Shown in pieces: positions 1-6,936 of a stretch of 27,521 bases of DNA (positions are counted from its first letter, which is position 1; each line of letters begins with the position of its first letter). A program made the translations under genes and the position numbers. Origin of the DNA: Lachnospiraceae bacterium (GTDB lineage Bacteria; Bacillota; Clostridia; Lachnospirales; Lachnospiraceae); assembly GCA_900757145.1 (NCBI GenBank), contig CAAEMT010000061.1, forward strand, positions 1-27,521, in the 5' to 3' direction. The notes beneath the pieces are model-generated. The model was not told the origin of the DNA. It ran no database searches and saw nothing but the letters and a program-made list of their open reading frames with translations.

Positions 1-99
1 GCGGAGCAATTACATACCTCTTGCATCCGTGCGCATCTTTATTTTTGTGTCATAGGAAAGACTTTCGCGCATCAGCGTGACGAGGTATTTCCTATGACA
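1..99. repeat. Intergenic structured repeat, copy A (cut by window edge)
   Basis: Positions 5-37 match 5671-5703 exactly over 33 bases, and the similarity continues with a few differences to about position 77. The right part contains a perfect 12 bp inverted repeat, TGTCATAGGAAA at 48-59 and TTTCCTATGACA at 88-99. The short complementary strings ATACCTC (14-20) and GAGGTAT (83-89) could also pair. The element lies directly beyond the terminator of the operon that ends at 146. Its left end is outside the window. I do not recognise a named family. Confidence 0.7.
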
Positions 100-103
100 G
101 AAC

Positions 104-136
104 AAAAGACTGCTACAGTCTTTGCAGCAGTCTTTT
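104..136 (-). terminator. Rho-independent terminator of the left ABC operon
   Basis: An 11 bp perfect stem (104-114 with 126-136, sequence AAAAGACTGCT and its complement) encloses an 11-base loop. It lies 10 bases past the stop codon of the permease gene. Read on the minus strand, the stem's own A/T end supplies a TTTT run. Plus-strand T residues also follow the stem, so it may work in both directions. Confidence 0.85.
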
Positions 137-145
137 TATTTCAGA

Positions 146-1117
146 TTATTTTGCAGCCTTCTTACGTGCCATGAATCCTGCGATATCCTCCTGAATAAAT
201 TCAAAATAGGATGCCACAATAATGATCAGACCGGTAAAGATATACTGCCAGAAGGAATCAACGTTAATTACGACCATGCCTACCTTCAAAACCGCCAGAA
301 GCAGCGCTCCAAAGAAAGTTCCCAGAGCCGTGCCCTTTCCTCCTGCCATACGTGTTCCACCGATCGCTGCTGCCGCGATCGCATTTGTCTCATATCCTGT
401 ACCGGCTGTCGGCTCTGCCGAACCAAGGCTGGCAAGCATAACAAGTCCTGCGATTGCCGCACACGCGCCGCATACAATATATGCAATATATTTTGTCTTA
501 ACTACATTTACACCGGATAGTTTTGCAGCCTCCTCGTTTCCGCCGACCGCATATAAATAAGCGCCGGTTCTTGTTTTCGCAAGAATGATATAAGCAATCA
601 CAAATACTACGATCATAACAATAATATAATAACGGATATCTAAAAACATCTTTCCGTTAAAAATATTGCGGAAGCTGTCCGGCACACTCGTAACCGGGCG
701 CCCACCTGTTACAACATAAGCAATACCACGATATAAACTCATTGTACCAAGCGTTGCAATAAACGGCTGAAGCTTCATCTTGGTGATCAGGAAACCGTTA
801 AATGCTCCCAAAACAACGCCGATGACCAGACCAAGTAAAATCCCAAGGAATGGATTGACACCATTTACACAGCAAAACGCCACGCTGATTCCTGTAATTG
901 CAAAAGTACATCCGATGGAAAGATCGATTCCTCCTGTAATGATCGTAAACATCATTCCGACTGCCAGAATTCCATTCAAAACCATTTGCTGAAGGATTGT
1001 CAAAAAGTTTCTCCATGTAAGGAATGTTGGATTCATTACCGTAAATACAGCCGCCATAGCAATCGTAGCGATTCCAACCACAAGCTCACGCTTATATTTT
1101 GTTATTATTCTGTTCAC
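146..1117 (-). CDS. CUT2-family sugar ABC transporter permease (RbsC-like)
   Basis: This is the membrane-spanning subunit of a ribose/allose-type sugar importer. The protein is very hydrophobic, with multiple predicted membrane helices, and carries family-typical strings such as GGIDLSIG near the first third and AVGGNEEAAKLSGVN in the cytoplasmic coupling region. A GTG start at 1117 is chosen because GGAGGG lies 7 nt upstream, inside the end of the ATPase gene. An in-frame TTG at 1132 would put the ribosome site inside the coding region. The resulting 323 residues match the usual RbsC length. The gene starts one base after the ATPase stop codon, so translation is probably coupled. It is the last gene of an operon of epimerase, binding protein, ATPase and permease. 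The substrate is not determined by the sequence. Confidence 0.93.
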   Translation of the reverse strand: MNRIITKYKRELVVGIATIAMAAVFTVMNPTFLTWRNFLTILQQMVLNGILAVGMMFTIITGGIDLSIGCTFAITGISVAFCCVNGVNPFLGILLGLVIGVVLGAFNGFLITKMKLQPFIATLGTMSLYRGIAYVVTGGRPVTSVPDSFRNIFNGKMFLDIRYYIIVMIVVFVIAYIILAKTRTGAYLYAVGGNEEAAKLSGVNVVKTKYIAYIVCGACAAIAGLVMLASLGSAEPTAGTGYETNAIAAAAIGGTRMAGGKGTALGTFFGALLLAVLKVGMVVINVDSFWQYIFTGLIIIVASYFEFIQEDIAGFMARKKAAK

Positions 1118-1118
1118 C

Positions 1119-2618
1119 TTAATTCCCTCCAATCGCTAAATTCAGAATCGAATCTTCATCATAATCTTCTCCGCGTTTAAGTTCACCATTCAAGCGTCCT
1201 TCGCACATGATAAGAATTCGATCACTTATTCCCATGACCTCTGGAAGCTCTGATGACACAACGATCAGACTCTTACCGTTTTCGACCAGTTCTTCCATAA
1301 GACGGTAAATCTCTGCCTTTGCAGCCACATCTACACCCTTTGTCGGCTCATCAAAAATAATAATATCCACATCCGTCGACATCCAGCGTGCCAGAATAAC
1401 TTTTTGCTGGTTACCGCCCGACATATTTTTAGTCAGATAATCAATCCGTCTCGGATGCACATCCATTTCTTCAAAAAAGCGTTCTGCATTCTTTTCTTTC
1501 TTTTTCTCATCCACAAAAACGCCTGTCATATATTTTTCCAGACTGGAGATTGACACATTGTCGGTATTGCTGGAGAGACTTAAGAAACCCTGCGTCTTTC
1601 TGTCCTCCGGCACCAGGCCTATCCCTGCCTTCAGCGCTTTTGTCGTATTCCAGAAGCCTGTCACTTTCTTTCCATTTAAGTAGAAGCATCCTCCGGTTTT
1701 TCCGTCTGCGCCAAATATGGTACGCATTACTTCCGTACGCCCTGCACCGACCAGACCAAAAAATCCAAGTATTTCACCTTTGTGGAGCTCAAAGCTGACA
1801 TTCTGAAAATGTTTTCCGTTTGACAGATTCTCTGCTTTAAGCACGACCTGATCTGTCATCGGGCTCGGCTTAAGGCGCGAAGCCACCGCTGCAACACTTC
1901 GGCCTACCATTGAATGGATCAGACCCTCACGATTTGTATCTTTTACGTTTAAAGTCTCAATAAACTCACCATCCCGCAGGATTGTTGCCCTGTCACAGAT
2001 CTGGAAAATTTCTTCCAAATGATGACTTACATATAAAACAGTTACCCCCGCCTTTTTCAAGCTACGAATAACATCAAACAAGGCTTCTGTTTCTTTCAGC
2101 GTCAAAGACGCTGTCGGCTCATCAAGAGAAATAATATTTGAATGATGGTACAGCGCTCTCGCAATTGCCAGCATCTGCATCTCGCCCGAGGTCAGTGTAC
2201 TCACCAGATCTTCCGACTTAAATTTACAATGAAGCTGTTCCAGAATCTCATTTACATCCCGATCCATTTTTGTAAAATCTACAAATCCGCCTTTTTTCGG
2301 CTCGTAACCGAGAGTAACGTTCTGCCCAACCGTCAAATCCTTAACAACAAGTGTTTCCTGATGTACTTTAGAAATCTTTCCACTTACTATTGCATCGTTT
2401 ACATCTTTAAACCGCACTTCTTTTCCATGCAGCTTTACGGTCCCCTCGTACTCCGTATAAACACCATGCAGAATATTCAACAGCGTTGACTTTCCCGCAC
2501 CGTTTTCCCCCAACAGGGCATGCACTTCTCCTTCTTCCACAGAAAAAGAAATATCTTTCAGGACGTGTGCACCCGGAAAACGTTTATTAATACCGATAAA
2601 TTCAACCGCCTTTTCCAT
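1119..2618 (-). CDS. CUT2-family sugar ABC transporter ATP-binding protein (RbsA-like)
   Basis: This is a double ABC ATPase of 500 residues, the normal RbsA/MglA length. The first domain has Walker A GENGAGKST at about 38-46, a signature loop near LTSGE (142-146) and Walker B ending in DEPTASL. The second domain has the degenerate Walker A GLVGAGRTE typical of the family, the signature MSGGNQQK and Walker B IIFDEPTKGVD. The start at 2618 is preceded by GGAGG at suitable spacing; an in-frame ATG at 2651 lies inside a hairpin and has no ribosome site. The protein powers import with the permease at 146-1117 and the binding protein at 2725-3777. A hairpin between this gene and the binding-protein gene probably lowers its expression relative to the binding protein. 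Confidence 0.94.
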   Translation of the reverse strand: MEKAVEFIGINKRFPGAHVLKDISFSVEEGEVHALLGENGAGKSTLLNILHGVYTEYEGTVKLHGKEVRFKDVNDAIVSGKISKVHQETLVVKDLTVGQNVTLGYEPKKGGFVDFTKMDRDVNEILEQLHCKFKSEDLVSTLTSGEMQMLAIARALYHHSNIISLDEPTASLTLKETEALFDVIRSLKKAGVTVLYVSHHLEEIFQICDRATILRDGEFIETLNVKDTNREGLIHSMVGRSVAAVASRLKPSPMTDQVVLKAENLSNGKHFQNVSFELHKGEILGFFGLVGAGRTEVMRTIFGADGKTGGCFYLNGKKVTGFWNTTKALKAGIGLVPEDRKTQGFLSLSSNTDNVSISSLEKYMTGVFVDEKKKEKNAERFFEEMDVHPRRIDYLTKNMSGGNQQKVILARWMSTDVDIIIFDEPTKGVDVAAKAEIYRLMEELVENGKSLIVVSSELPEVMGISDRILIMCEGRLNGELKRGEDYDEDSILNLAIGGN

Positions 2619-2640
2619 TCTATGCCCTCCGTTTTGAAAA

Positions 2641-2680
2641 AGGCGCTGCAATAAATACTTGTTTCTTTATTACAGCGCCT
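2641..2680 (-). terminator. Intercistronic hairpin, possible partial terminator
   Basis: AGGCGCTG (2641-2648) pairs with CAGCGCCT (2673-2680), and the A/T-rich inner bases can extend the stem. On the minus strand the stem is followed by TTTTTC. It sits between the binding-protein stop and the ATPase start, where CUT2 operons often carry a stem-loop that stabilises the upstream message or ends part of the transcripts. Confidence 0.7.
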
Positions 2681-2724
2681 GTCTCATTCAAACACTACCT
2701 TCTGCTCTTTATGATCTGCCTATA

Positions 2725-3777
2725 TTACTCAGCTGCAACATATGTAGCATCTGTCCATCCGATAATTTCTGCCGCCTCTGTATCAACGTTTTCAGAATCG
2801 ATCAGAGCCTGCGGAGTAGCAACGACTCTCGGCATTTCCTGTCCTGCCAGAACACGAAGCGTACACTCTGTCGCTACCTGAGCCATATAAAGAGGGAAAG
2901 AGTCAATCGTTGCATCCAGCTTACCGGCACGGATAGAATCATAGGCCTCTCCGATACCATCAACACCAACTACGAGAATCTCTGCTTCCGCCTCTTCTAC
3001 TGCCTCTACAACTCCGAGAGCCATCGTATCATTGTTGCAGAAGATTGCTTTCATATCAGGATACTGCTGGATCCATGTTGCGGCAAGCTCTTTTGCTTTC
3101 TGACGATCCCAGTCAGCATTCTGCTCTGCTACAACCTCAAGACCTGACTCATTATCTGCGATCCAGTCCTTGAATCCGTCTGTTCTCTCAATTGCCGCAA
3201 AAGCCTTTGCCATACCGATCACGATACCTACCTGACCTTCATCACCAAGCTTTTCAGAAACCCACTCGGCTGCAAGCTGGCCGTTCTGGTATGCATTCGG
3301 TCCTACGTAGTAGTTTGCCGCCGCAATCAGACCATCGTTTACATTTACCGTTGCAATACCTGCTTCATTTGCAGATTCAATAGAAGCTGTCAGGTTTGCA
3401 TCTGAGATCGGGCTTGCCATGATCGCATCATATCCCTGATTTACCATATTGTCTGTCATTGTCTGCTGACCGATCTCATCGTTCTCATCTGTCGGTCCAT
3501 CTACCTGGATCGTCACATTTACGCCAGCCTCATTCACCTTATCCTGTGCCTCGCCGTATCCTTCCTCAAGTGTACGCCAGAACTCATTCGAAAAAGATTT
3601 TGCGATCGCGCCAAGTGTCAGATCTTTTGCTACAGGAACTTCCTCTCCATTTTTCTCACGTACCTCTTCGATACTCATTGCATCCTCTACCTTGTCCGGA
3701 TTGAACTCCTCCGCCATTGCCGTTGTGCCCAATACCATCGACATTCCAAGTGCCAGTGCCAATACTTTTCTTTTCAT
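2725..3777 (-). CDS. CUT2-family sugar-binding protein (RbsB-like, Peripla_BP_4)
   Basis: This extracellular solute-binding protein has 350 residues. An N-terminal signal sequence (residues 1-22, basic MKRK, hydrophobic core, cleavage likely after AMA) precedes a two-lobed periplasmic-binding fold. Typical features are LTLGAIAKSFSNEFW at the start of the mature domain and MASPISDANLTASIESANEAGI in lobe 1. There is no cysteine in the signal region, so no lipobox is visible, which is odd for a Gram-positive ABC importer. AAAGGAAG precedes the ATG at 3777. The gene follows the TIM-barrel gene by 42 bases and belongs with the downstream ATPase and permease. The ligand is unknown; similarity is to the ribose, allose and related binding proteins. 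Confidence 0.92.
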   Translation of the reverse strand: MKRKVLALALGMSMVLGTTAMAEEFNPDKVEDAMSIEEVREKNGEEVPVAKDLTLGAIAKSFSNEFWRTLEEGYGEAQDKVNEAGVNVTIQVDGPTDENDEIGQQTMTDNMVNQGYDAIMASPISDANLTASIESANEAGIATVNVNDGLIAAANYYVGPNAYQNGQLAAEWVSEKLGDEGQVGIVIGMAKAFAAIERTDGFKDWIADNESGLEVVAEQNADWDRQKAKELAATWIQQYPDMKAIFCNNDTMALGVVEAVEEAEAEILVVGVDGIGEAYDSIRAGKLDATIDSFPLYMAQVATECTLRVLAGQEMPRVVATPQALIDSENVDTEAAEIIGWTDATYVAAE

Positions 3778-3819
3778 TTTTTTCTTCCTTTCTTTTTGTT
3801 TTCTTGTTCGTTCTCGCTT

Positions 3820-4740
3820 CTATTTCAACATGTCGAGAACCAGCCTCTGAGCGCTGACTCCGTCACATTTTGAAATCACACTTTCAATACTTTCCATTCC
3901 CGTCTCTTCTACAAGATGAAGCAATTTTTCAAAAGCATCAATATTTGCCTGCGTTTCCGGCGCTGCCGCTTCCCTGATTGGGAAAGTATCAAAAAATACA
4001 ACATCCTGATAATTGTATTTCTTTAAATAGTAGACAAATTCGAGCGAAAGCCCCAGATGGATCGAAGAAAAAATCATTCCGCTGTCGATTCTTCCGTATC
4101 CGTCATTCATATGCAGCCCAAACAGTTTTCCCCTGCTTGCCGCCATCGCCAGTCCGCAGGAAGGACTGTCATTTTTCATCAGCATATGACAGAAATCCAG
4201 CGTACATCCGACATTATCGCGGTCGACATCATTGATCAGCAAAAGTGTCATTCCTGTGCTGTCGACCAATTCAAAGTTTCGCTCCTCATACGGCTTATAC
4301 TCAATACTGATCTTCATATCAGGCGCATAATCCGCCACTTCACGAATGCCTTCCACCAGATTCTCCCAACTTTTTTCATAATCGATCTGGAACGGATAAT
4401 CGTATCCGTCATTTTCAAACCAGAGCGTTACAACCTTTCCCCCAAGCTCTCGGCAAACATCTGCGCCGCGCTTAGCCATCTCAATCGCTTCACGCCGAAG
4501 CTCTGGATCAGGGTTATTGAAGTTTCCATTCACGAACCTTTTTCTCCAGCGGATAGCGAATCCATTCACCTTCAAATCACCCATTGCATTCCGGATCTCA
4601 TCCAGATCATAGCCCTCGATATGTTCCGGATAATTAAATTCCAGATGCGTCAGACCATGCATTTTTCTGTACTCCCGAATTGCGTCCAGAACATTTCCAC
4701 CCTTTAAAACGAATGAATTAATTCTTCCTGCGTAATTCAT
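3820..4740 (-). CDS. TIM-barrel sugar isomerase/epimerase (xylose-isomerase-like, RhaI/ketose 3-epimerase type)
   Basis: The protein has 306 residues and the AP-endonuclease-2/xylose-isomerase-like barrel. Likely metal ligands lie in ISIEYKPYE (Glu), CTLDFCHM (Asp), GLHMNDGYGR (His) and FFDTF (Asp), in the order seen in sugar isomerases and ketose 3-epimerases of this superfamily. VVTLWFENDGYDYPFQ followed by the ISIEYKPYE strand reminds me of RhaI-type L-rhamnose isomerases. The start at 4740 has AAAGGAAATGAG just upstream; in-frame ATGs at 4761 and 4782 lack a good ribosome site. It is the first gene of the left sugar ABC operon, so it probably converts the imported sugar. No kinase gene accompanies it. 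The exact substrate cannot be read from sequence. Confidence 0.82.
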   Translation of the reverse strand: MNYAGRINSFVLKGGNVLDAIREYRKMHGLTHLEFNYPEHIEGYDLDEIRNAMGDLKVNGFAIRWRKRFVNGNFNNPDPELRREAIEMAKRGADVCRELGGKVVTLWFENDGYDYPFQIDYEKSWENLVEGIREVADYAPDMKISIEYKPYEERNFELVDSTGMTLLLINDVDRDNVGCTLDFCHMLMKNDSPSCGLAMAASRGKLFGLHMNDGYGRIDSGMIFSSIHLGLSLEFVYYLKKYNYQDVVFFDTFPIREAAAPETQANIDAFEKLLHLVEETGMESIESVISKCDGVSAQRLVLDMLK

Positions 4741-4803
4741 TATCTCATTTCCTTTCTTCATGTTTCTTTCATTTATTTCCATTTACTTTCATTTCTTGTC
4801 ATA

Positions 4804-4832
4804 AGCATATATTATTTTCCGTTTTTTGTCAA
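4804..4832 (-). promoter_or_regulatory. Sigma-A promoter of the left sugar ABC operon
   Basis: On the minus strand a TTGACA -35 (4832-4827), a 17-base spacer and a TATGCT -10 (4809-4804) stand about 64 bases before the start codon at 4740. Upstream lie the palindrome TGTGCACA (4881-4888) and TGCACA (4857-4862), placed where an activator or repressor could bind. No regulator can be assigned to them. Confidence 0.78.
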
Positions 4833-4840
4833 TACAAATT

Positions 4841-5107
4841 ATATAAATCGCTATTATGCACAGTTTTAACTATGGTTTTTTGTGCACATTCAACATTTGA
4901 TTATGTTTCATCGTTTCACTATTTTTCATTTTCTTTCATATTTTTTCTTTTTTTACAAAAACAGGGACTTTTTCCAAAAGAAACAGACACCGTTTTTTCG
5001 GCATCTGCATACACGATATTCCGTGGACTTATCTGAAGTGTTTTCCTCTACATTAGTGAAATAAGATTGGTTCTATAACAGATCAAAAATGTGTGCATTT
5101 TACTTAA
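4841..5107. other. AT-rich intergenic stretch without a recognisable gene
   Basis: The sequence is T-rich on the plus strand, with long homopolymeric runs around 4921-4960. A 60-codon open frame on the plus strand (4882-5064) has no ribosome site and a low-complexity Phe/His-rich translation. Apart from the TGCACA boxes listed with the adjacent promoter, I see nothing I can name here. Confidence 0.6.
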
Positions 5108-5150
5108 TTATGGTTTTCGCATATCAGCGTAACATGCACTTTCTATAGAC
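5108..5150. repeat. Intergenic repeat, degenerate copy C
   Basis: The stretch TTTTCGCATATCAGCGTAAC and the bases after it (to CTATAGAC) align with 62-98 of copy A, with several differences. On the minus strand it lies directly beyond the micro-ORF terminator, in the same relation to a transcript end as the other copies. Confidence 0.45.
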
Positions 5151-5157
5151 AAAATAA

Positions 5158-5194
5158 TAGAGCTATCTGACTTTCTCGTCATCAGATAGCTCTA
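5158..5194 (-). terminator. Rho-independent terminator of the micro-ORF transcript
   Basis: This is a perfect 13 bp stem (TAGAGCTATCTGA at 5158-5170 with its complement at 5182-5194) and an 11-base loop. On the minus strand it is followed by TTATTTTGT. The first three bases of the minus-strand stem are the TAG stop codon of micro-ORF 3, so a ribosome finishing that frame would cover the ascending arm. Confidence 0.85.
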
Positions 5195-5218
5195 CAAGTG
5201 AATAATCTGAAGTTTCAC
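5192..5218 (-). CDS. Micro-ORF 3, 8-codon peptide
   Basis: GTG start at 5218, eight codons reading M-K-L-Q-I-I-H-L, then TAG at 5194-5192. AGGAGG (5231-5226) sits 7 nt upstream. The stop codon is the first triplet of the terminator stem. The in-frame sequence upstream is open for about 18 codons, but only this start has a proper ribosome site. I do not recognise the peptide. It may act as a leader peptide through its translation rather than as a product. Confidence 0.45.
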   Translation of the reverse strand: MKLQIIHL

Positions 5219-5255
5219 TATATAACCTCCTGTTCTTTTAAGTTTTTTCAATCCG

Positions 5256-5276
5256 TTATGGGTCTCTACCTTTCAT
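5256..5276 (-). CDS. Micro-ORF 2, 6-codon peptide
   Basis: ATG at 5276, six codons reading M-K-G-R-D-P, then TAA at 5258-5256. AAGGAGG (5291-5285) lies 8 nt upstream, an ideal initiation signal. The Shine-Dalgarno sequence begins at the stop codon of a further unled frame (M-I-K-N-L-F-I-K, 5316-5290) that follows micro-ORF 1. No homologue is known to me. Confidence 0.45.
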   Translation of the reverse strand: MKGRDP

Positions 5277-5323
5277 CGGAATCTCCTCCTTATTTTATAA
5301 AGAGATTTTTGATCATCAGCCGT

Positions 5324-5332
5324 TCATCCCAT
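5324..5332 (-). CDS. Micro-ORF 1, minimal 2-codon frame (Met-Gly-stop)
   Basis: ATG GGA TGA at 5332-5324 with AAGGAGG (5347-5341) 8 nt upstream. The next ATGs overlap the stop codons: M-N-G-stop at 5327-5316, then M-I-K-N-L-F-I-K-stop at 5316-5290. This could allow stop-start re-initiation. Minimal frames of this kind can cause peptidyl-tRNA drop-off, which suggests regulation rather than product formation. The assignment rests only on the initiation signal. Confidence 0.38.
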   Translation of the reverse strand: MG

Positions 5333-5374
5333 TGGACTATCCTCCTTGATGTAAGTTGACGGGTTACTTGTTTG

Positions 5375-5396
5375 TAAGCTTGTTTCTTTAAGCTTA
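5375..5396 (-). other. Small hairpin in the micro-ORF leader
   Basis: TAAGCTT (5375-5381) and AAGCTTA (5390-5396) form a 7 bp stem with an 8-base loop near the 5' end of the predicted transcript, about 25 bases after the likely start site. It may protect the 5' end or be fortuitous. Confidence 0.4.
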
Positions 5397-5426
5397 TTTT
5401 ATTTACCAGTTCTTTTTGTTGACTTT

Positions 5427-5455
5427 ATTGTAATCTATAATCTTGGTTTTGTCAA
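5427..5455 (-). promoter_or_regulatory. Near-consensus sigma-A promoter of the micro-ORF transcript
   Basis: On the minus strand a consensus TTGACA -35 (5455-5450), exactly 17 bases of spacer, and TACAAT -10 (5432-5427). The predicted start near 5420 gives a transcript of about 260 bases ending at the hairpin at 5158-5194. This is among the strongest promoter matches in the window, yet no conventional gene follows within the transcript. Confidence 0.82.
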
Positions 5456-5575
5456 CACTTTTTTCAATTATTTTTTACTATTTTTCTATATTATCTGTTA
5501 ATATTGTTTGCATTTTTCTGAAAACAGAAATTATTCACACAATATCGACACCTGAAGAAAACATGACTGCAAAAC

Positions 5576-5724
5576 TTTCCATGACAGAATAAAAGTGTGC
5601 TCCGCACACGCTCACGGTTTTACGCAGCTCTCACAAAGCACACTTTTGCCGCGCCGGATGCATATTGTGAAGCAATTACATACCTCTTGCATCCGTGCGC
5701 ATCCTGATTTTTGTGTCACGGAAA
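5576..5724. repeat. Intergenic structured repeat, copy B (complete, about 149 bp)
   Basis: The element is bounded by near-perfect inverted ends, TTTCCATGACA (5576-5586) and TGTCACGGAAA (5714-5724), 10 of 11 paired. Inside are an 11 bp inverted repeat (AAAAGTGTGCT, 5591-5601, with 5637-5647) and a long stem formed by GCGC-CGGATGCA (5651-5662) and TGCATCCG-T-GCGC (5688-5700). Positions 5671-5703 are identical to 5-37. It lies just past the stop codon at 5758, where no other terminator is visible, so its hairpins may also end or protect that transcript. Confidence 0.65.
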
Positions 5725-5757
5725 AACTTTCGTGCGTCAGCCATCTATGATACACGA

Positions 5758-6933
5758 TCATGAATTTTTCTTCTTGGATACTACGTCGAAGATTACGGCT
5801 GCCAGAAGCACAAGACCTTTTACAACCTTCTGCATATTCTGATCTGTACCCATGATGGACATACCCTGATTGATGATACCCATCAGCACAGCTCCGATGA
5901 TGACACCCGGAACTGTTCCGACTCCGCCATATGCGGAAGCGCCGCCGATAAAGCAGGAGCCGATTGCATCCATCTCATAGTTCTGTCCGTATGTAGGCTG
6001 TGCGCTCGTCATACGTGCGATCGTAAGCATTCCTGCAAGCGCTGCGAGGAAGCCCATATTTGTGTATGCGATAAAGTATACCATGTTTGTATTAATACCG
6101 GAAAGCTTCGTCGCCTTCTCATTGCCGCCGACTGCGTAGAAATAACGGCCAATCGTTGTCTTGCTTGTGATGTAGCCGTATACAAGTACCACGATGATTA
6201 CCCATACGAGTGAAGTCGGAATGCCCTTGTGCTGAGCCAGCTTGTAAGACAGCGCCATAACAATCACACAGATCACTGCCATCTTTGCATACATTGCTAC
6301 TACATTGCCTGTCTCATATCCCTTTTTCACACGGTTCATATGTCCGCGAACTGTAAAAAAGATATAGAGAATACATGCGATCGCACCTGCTGCCAGCGCT
6401 ACGCGGTTGAGTCCCTCTCCGCCTCCTAAGAAATCCGGTACGTAACAGTTTGCGCCGCCGCCAAAGAGTCTGACGAAGACCTCAGATTTGATCGGAAGTG
6501 TCTTTCCGCCCAGTACAACATTTGAAAGACCACGGAATACAAGCATACCGGACAGTGTCGTGATGAACGGCGGAATACGCAGAAACGCGATCCAAAATGC
6601 CTGCCATGCACCGATCAGAGCGCCGAGCGCAAGCATCAGCACAATCGCAAGTGCTACCGGAAGATGCATTGTCTCCATCATGATACCGCCTACCGCACCT
6701 ACAAAACATACAACTGATCCTACGGAAAGGTCAATGTTTCCTCCTGTCAGGATACACAGCAGCATACCTGTTGCCAGCACGAATACGTATGCATTCTGTG
6801 AGATCAGGTTCGTAATATTCTGCGGAAGCAGTATCTTGCCTTGTGTTCCCCATGTAAAGAACAGCGTTACGAGCACCAAAACAATTATCATCGTATATTT
6901 TTGAATTCCAACCTTTATTTTCGCCTTATCCAT
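5758..6933 (-). CDS. gguB: Multiple-monosaccharide/xylose ABC transporter permease (GguB/XylH-like)
   Basis: This 391-residue permease matches the longer GguB/XylH class (about 390 residues) rather than RbsC. It is hydrophobic throughout, with GGNIDLSVGSVVCFVGA, the long FLRIPPFITTLSGMLVFRGL segment and AVGGNEKATKLSGINTNMVYF. The ATG at 6933 follows AAAGGAGAG and starts 3 bases after the ATPase stop, so the two genes are translationally linked. It forms the membrane channel of the importer whose ATPase is at 6937-8475 and whose binding protein is at 8559-9614. The likely substrates are D-xylose, L-arabinose, D-galactose or D-glucose, as for ChvE-GguAB and XylFGH; the exact range is inference. 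Confidence 0.93.
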   Translation of the reverse strand: MDKAKIKVGIQKYTMIIVLVLVTLFFTWGTQGKILLPQNITNLISQNAYVFVLATGMLLCILTGGNIDLSVGSVVCFVGAVGGIMMETMHLPVALAIVLMLALGALIGAWQAFWIAFLRIPPFITTLSGMLVFRGLSNVVLGGKTLPIKSEVFVRLFGGGANCYVPDFLGGGEGLNRVALAAGAIACILYIFFTVRGHMNRVKKGYETGNVVAMYAKMAVICVIVMALSYKLAQHKGIPTSLVWVIIVVLVYGYITSKTTIGRYFYAVGGNEKATKLSGINTNMVYFIAYTNMGFLAALAGMLTIARMTSAQPTYGQNYEMDAIGSCFIGGASAYGGVGTVPGVIIGAVLMGIINQGMSIMGTDQNMQKVVKGLVLLAAVIFDVVSKKKNS

Positions 6934-6936
6934 TGC

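Noticed and set aside
4057..4707. 216-codon plus-strand frame
   Set aside because: It is antisense to the TIM-barrel isomerase gene, whose motifs and operon position are clear. The translation shows no recognisable protein pattern.
4882..5064. 60-codon open frame on the plus strand in the 1 kb gap
   Set aside because: It has no ribosome site, and its Phe/His/Lys-rich translation follows from T-rich sequence. It also runs against the direction of every gene nearby.
5192..5347. Reading the repeated GGAGG motifs as CsrA-binding sites of a CsrB-like RNA
   Set aside because: Each GGAGG is at 7-8 nt from a start codon followed by a short frame, and the motifs are not in hairpin loops. Translation initiation explains them better, though this cannot be excluded.
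5158..5455. Type I toxin or hydrophobic small peptide gene
   Set aside because: None of the frames encodes a hydrophobic membrane peptide of useful length; the longest with a ribosome site has 8 codons.
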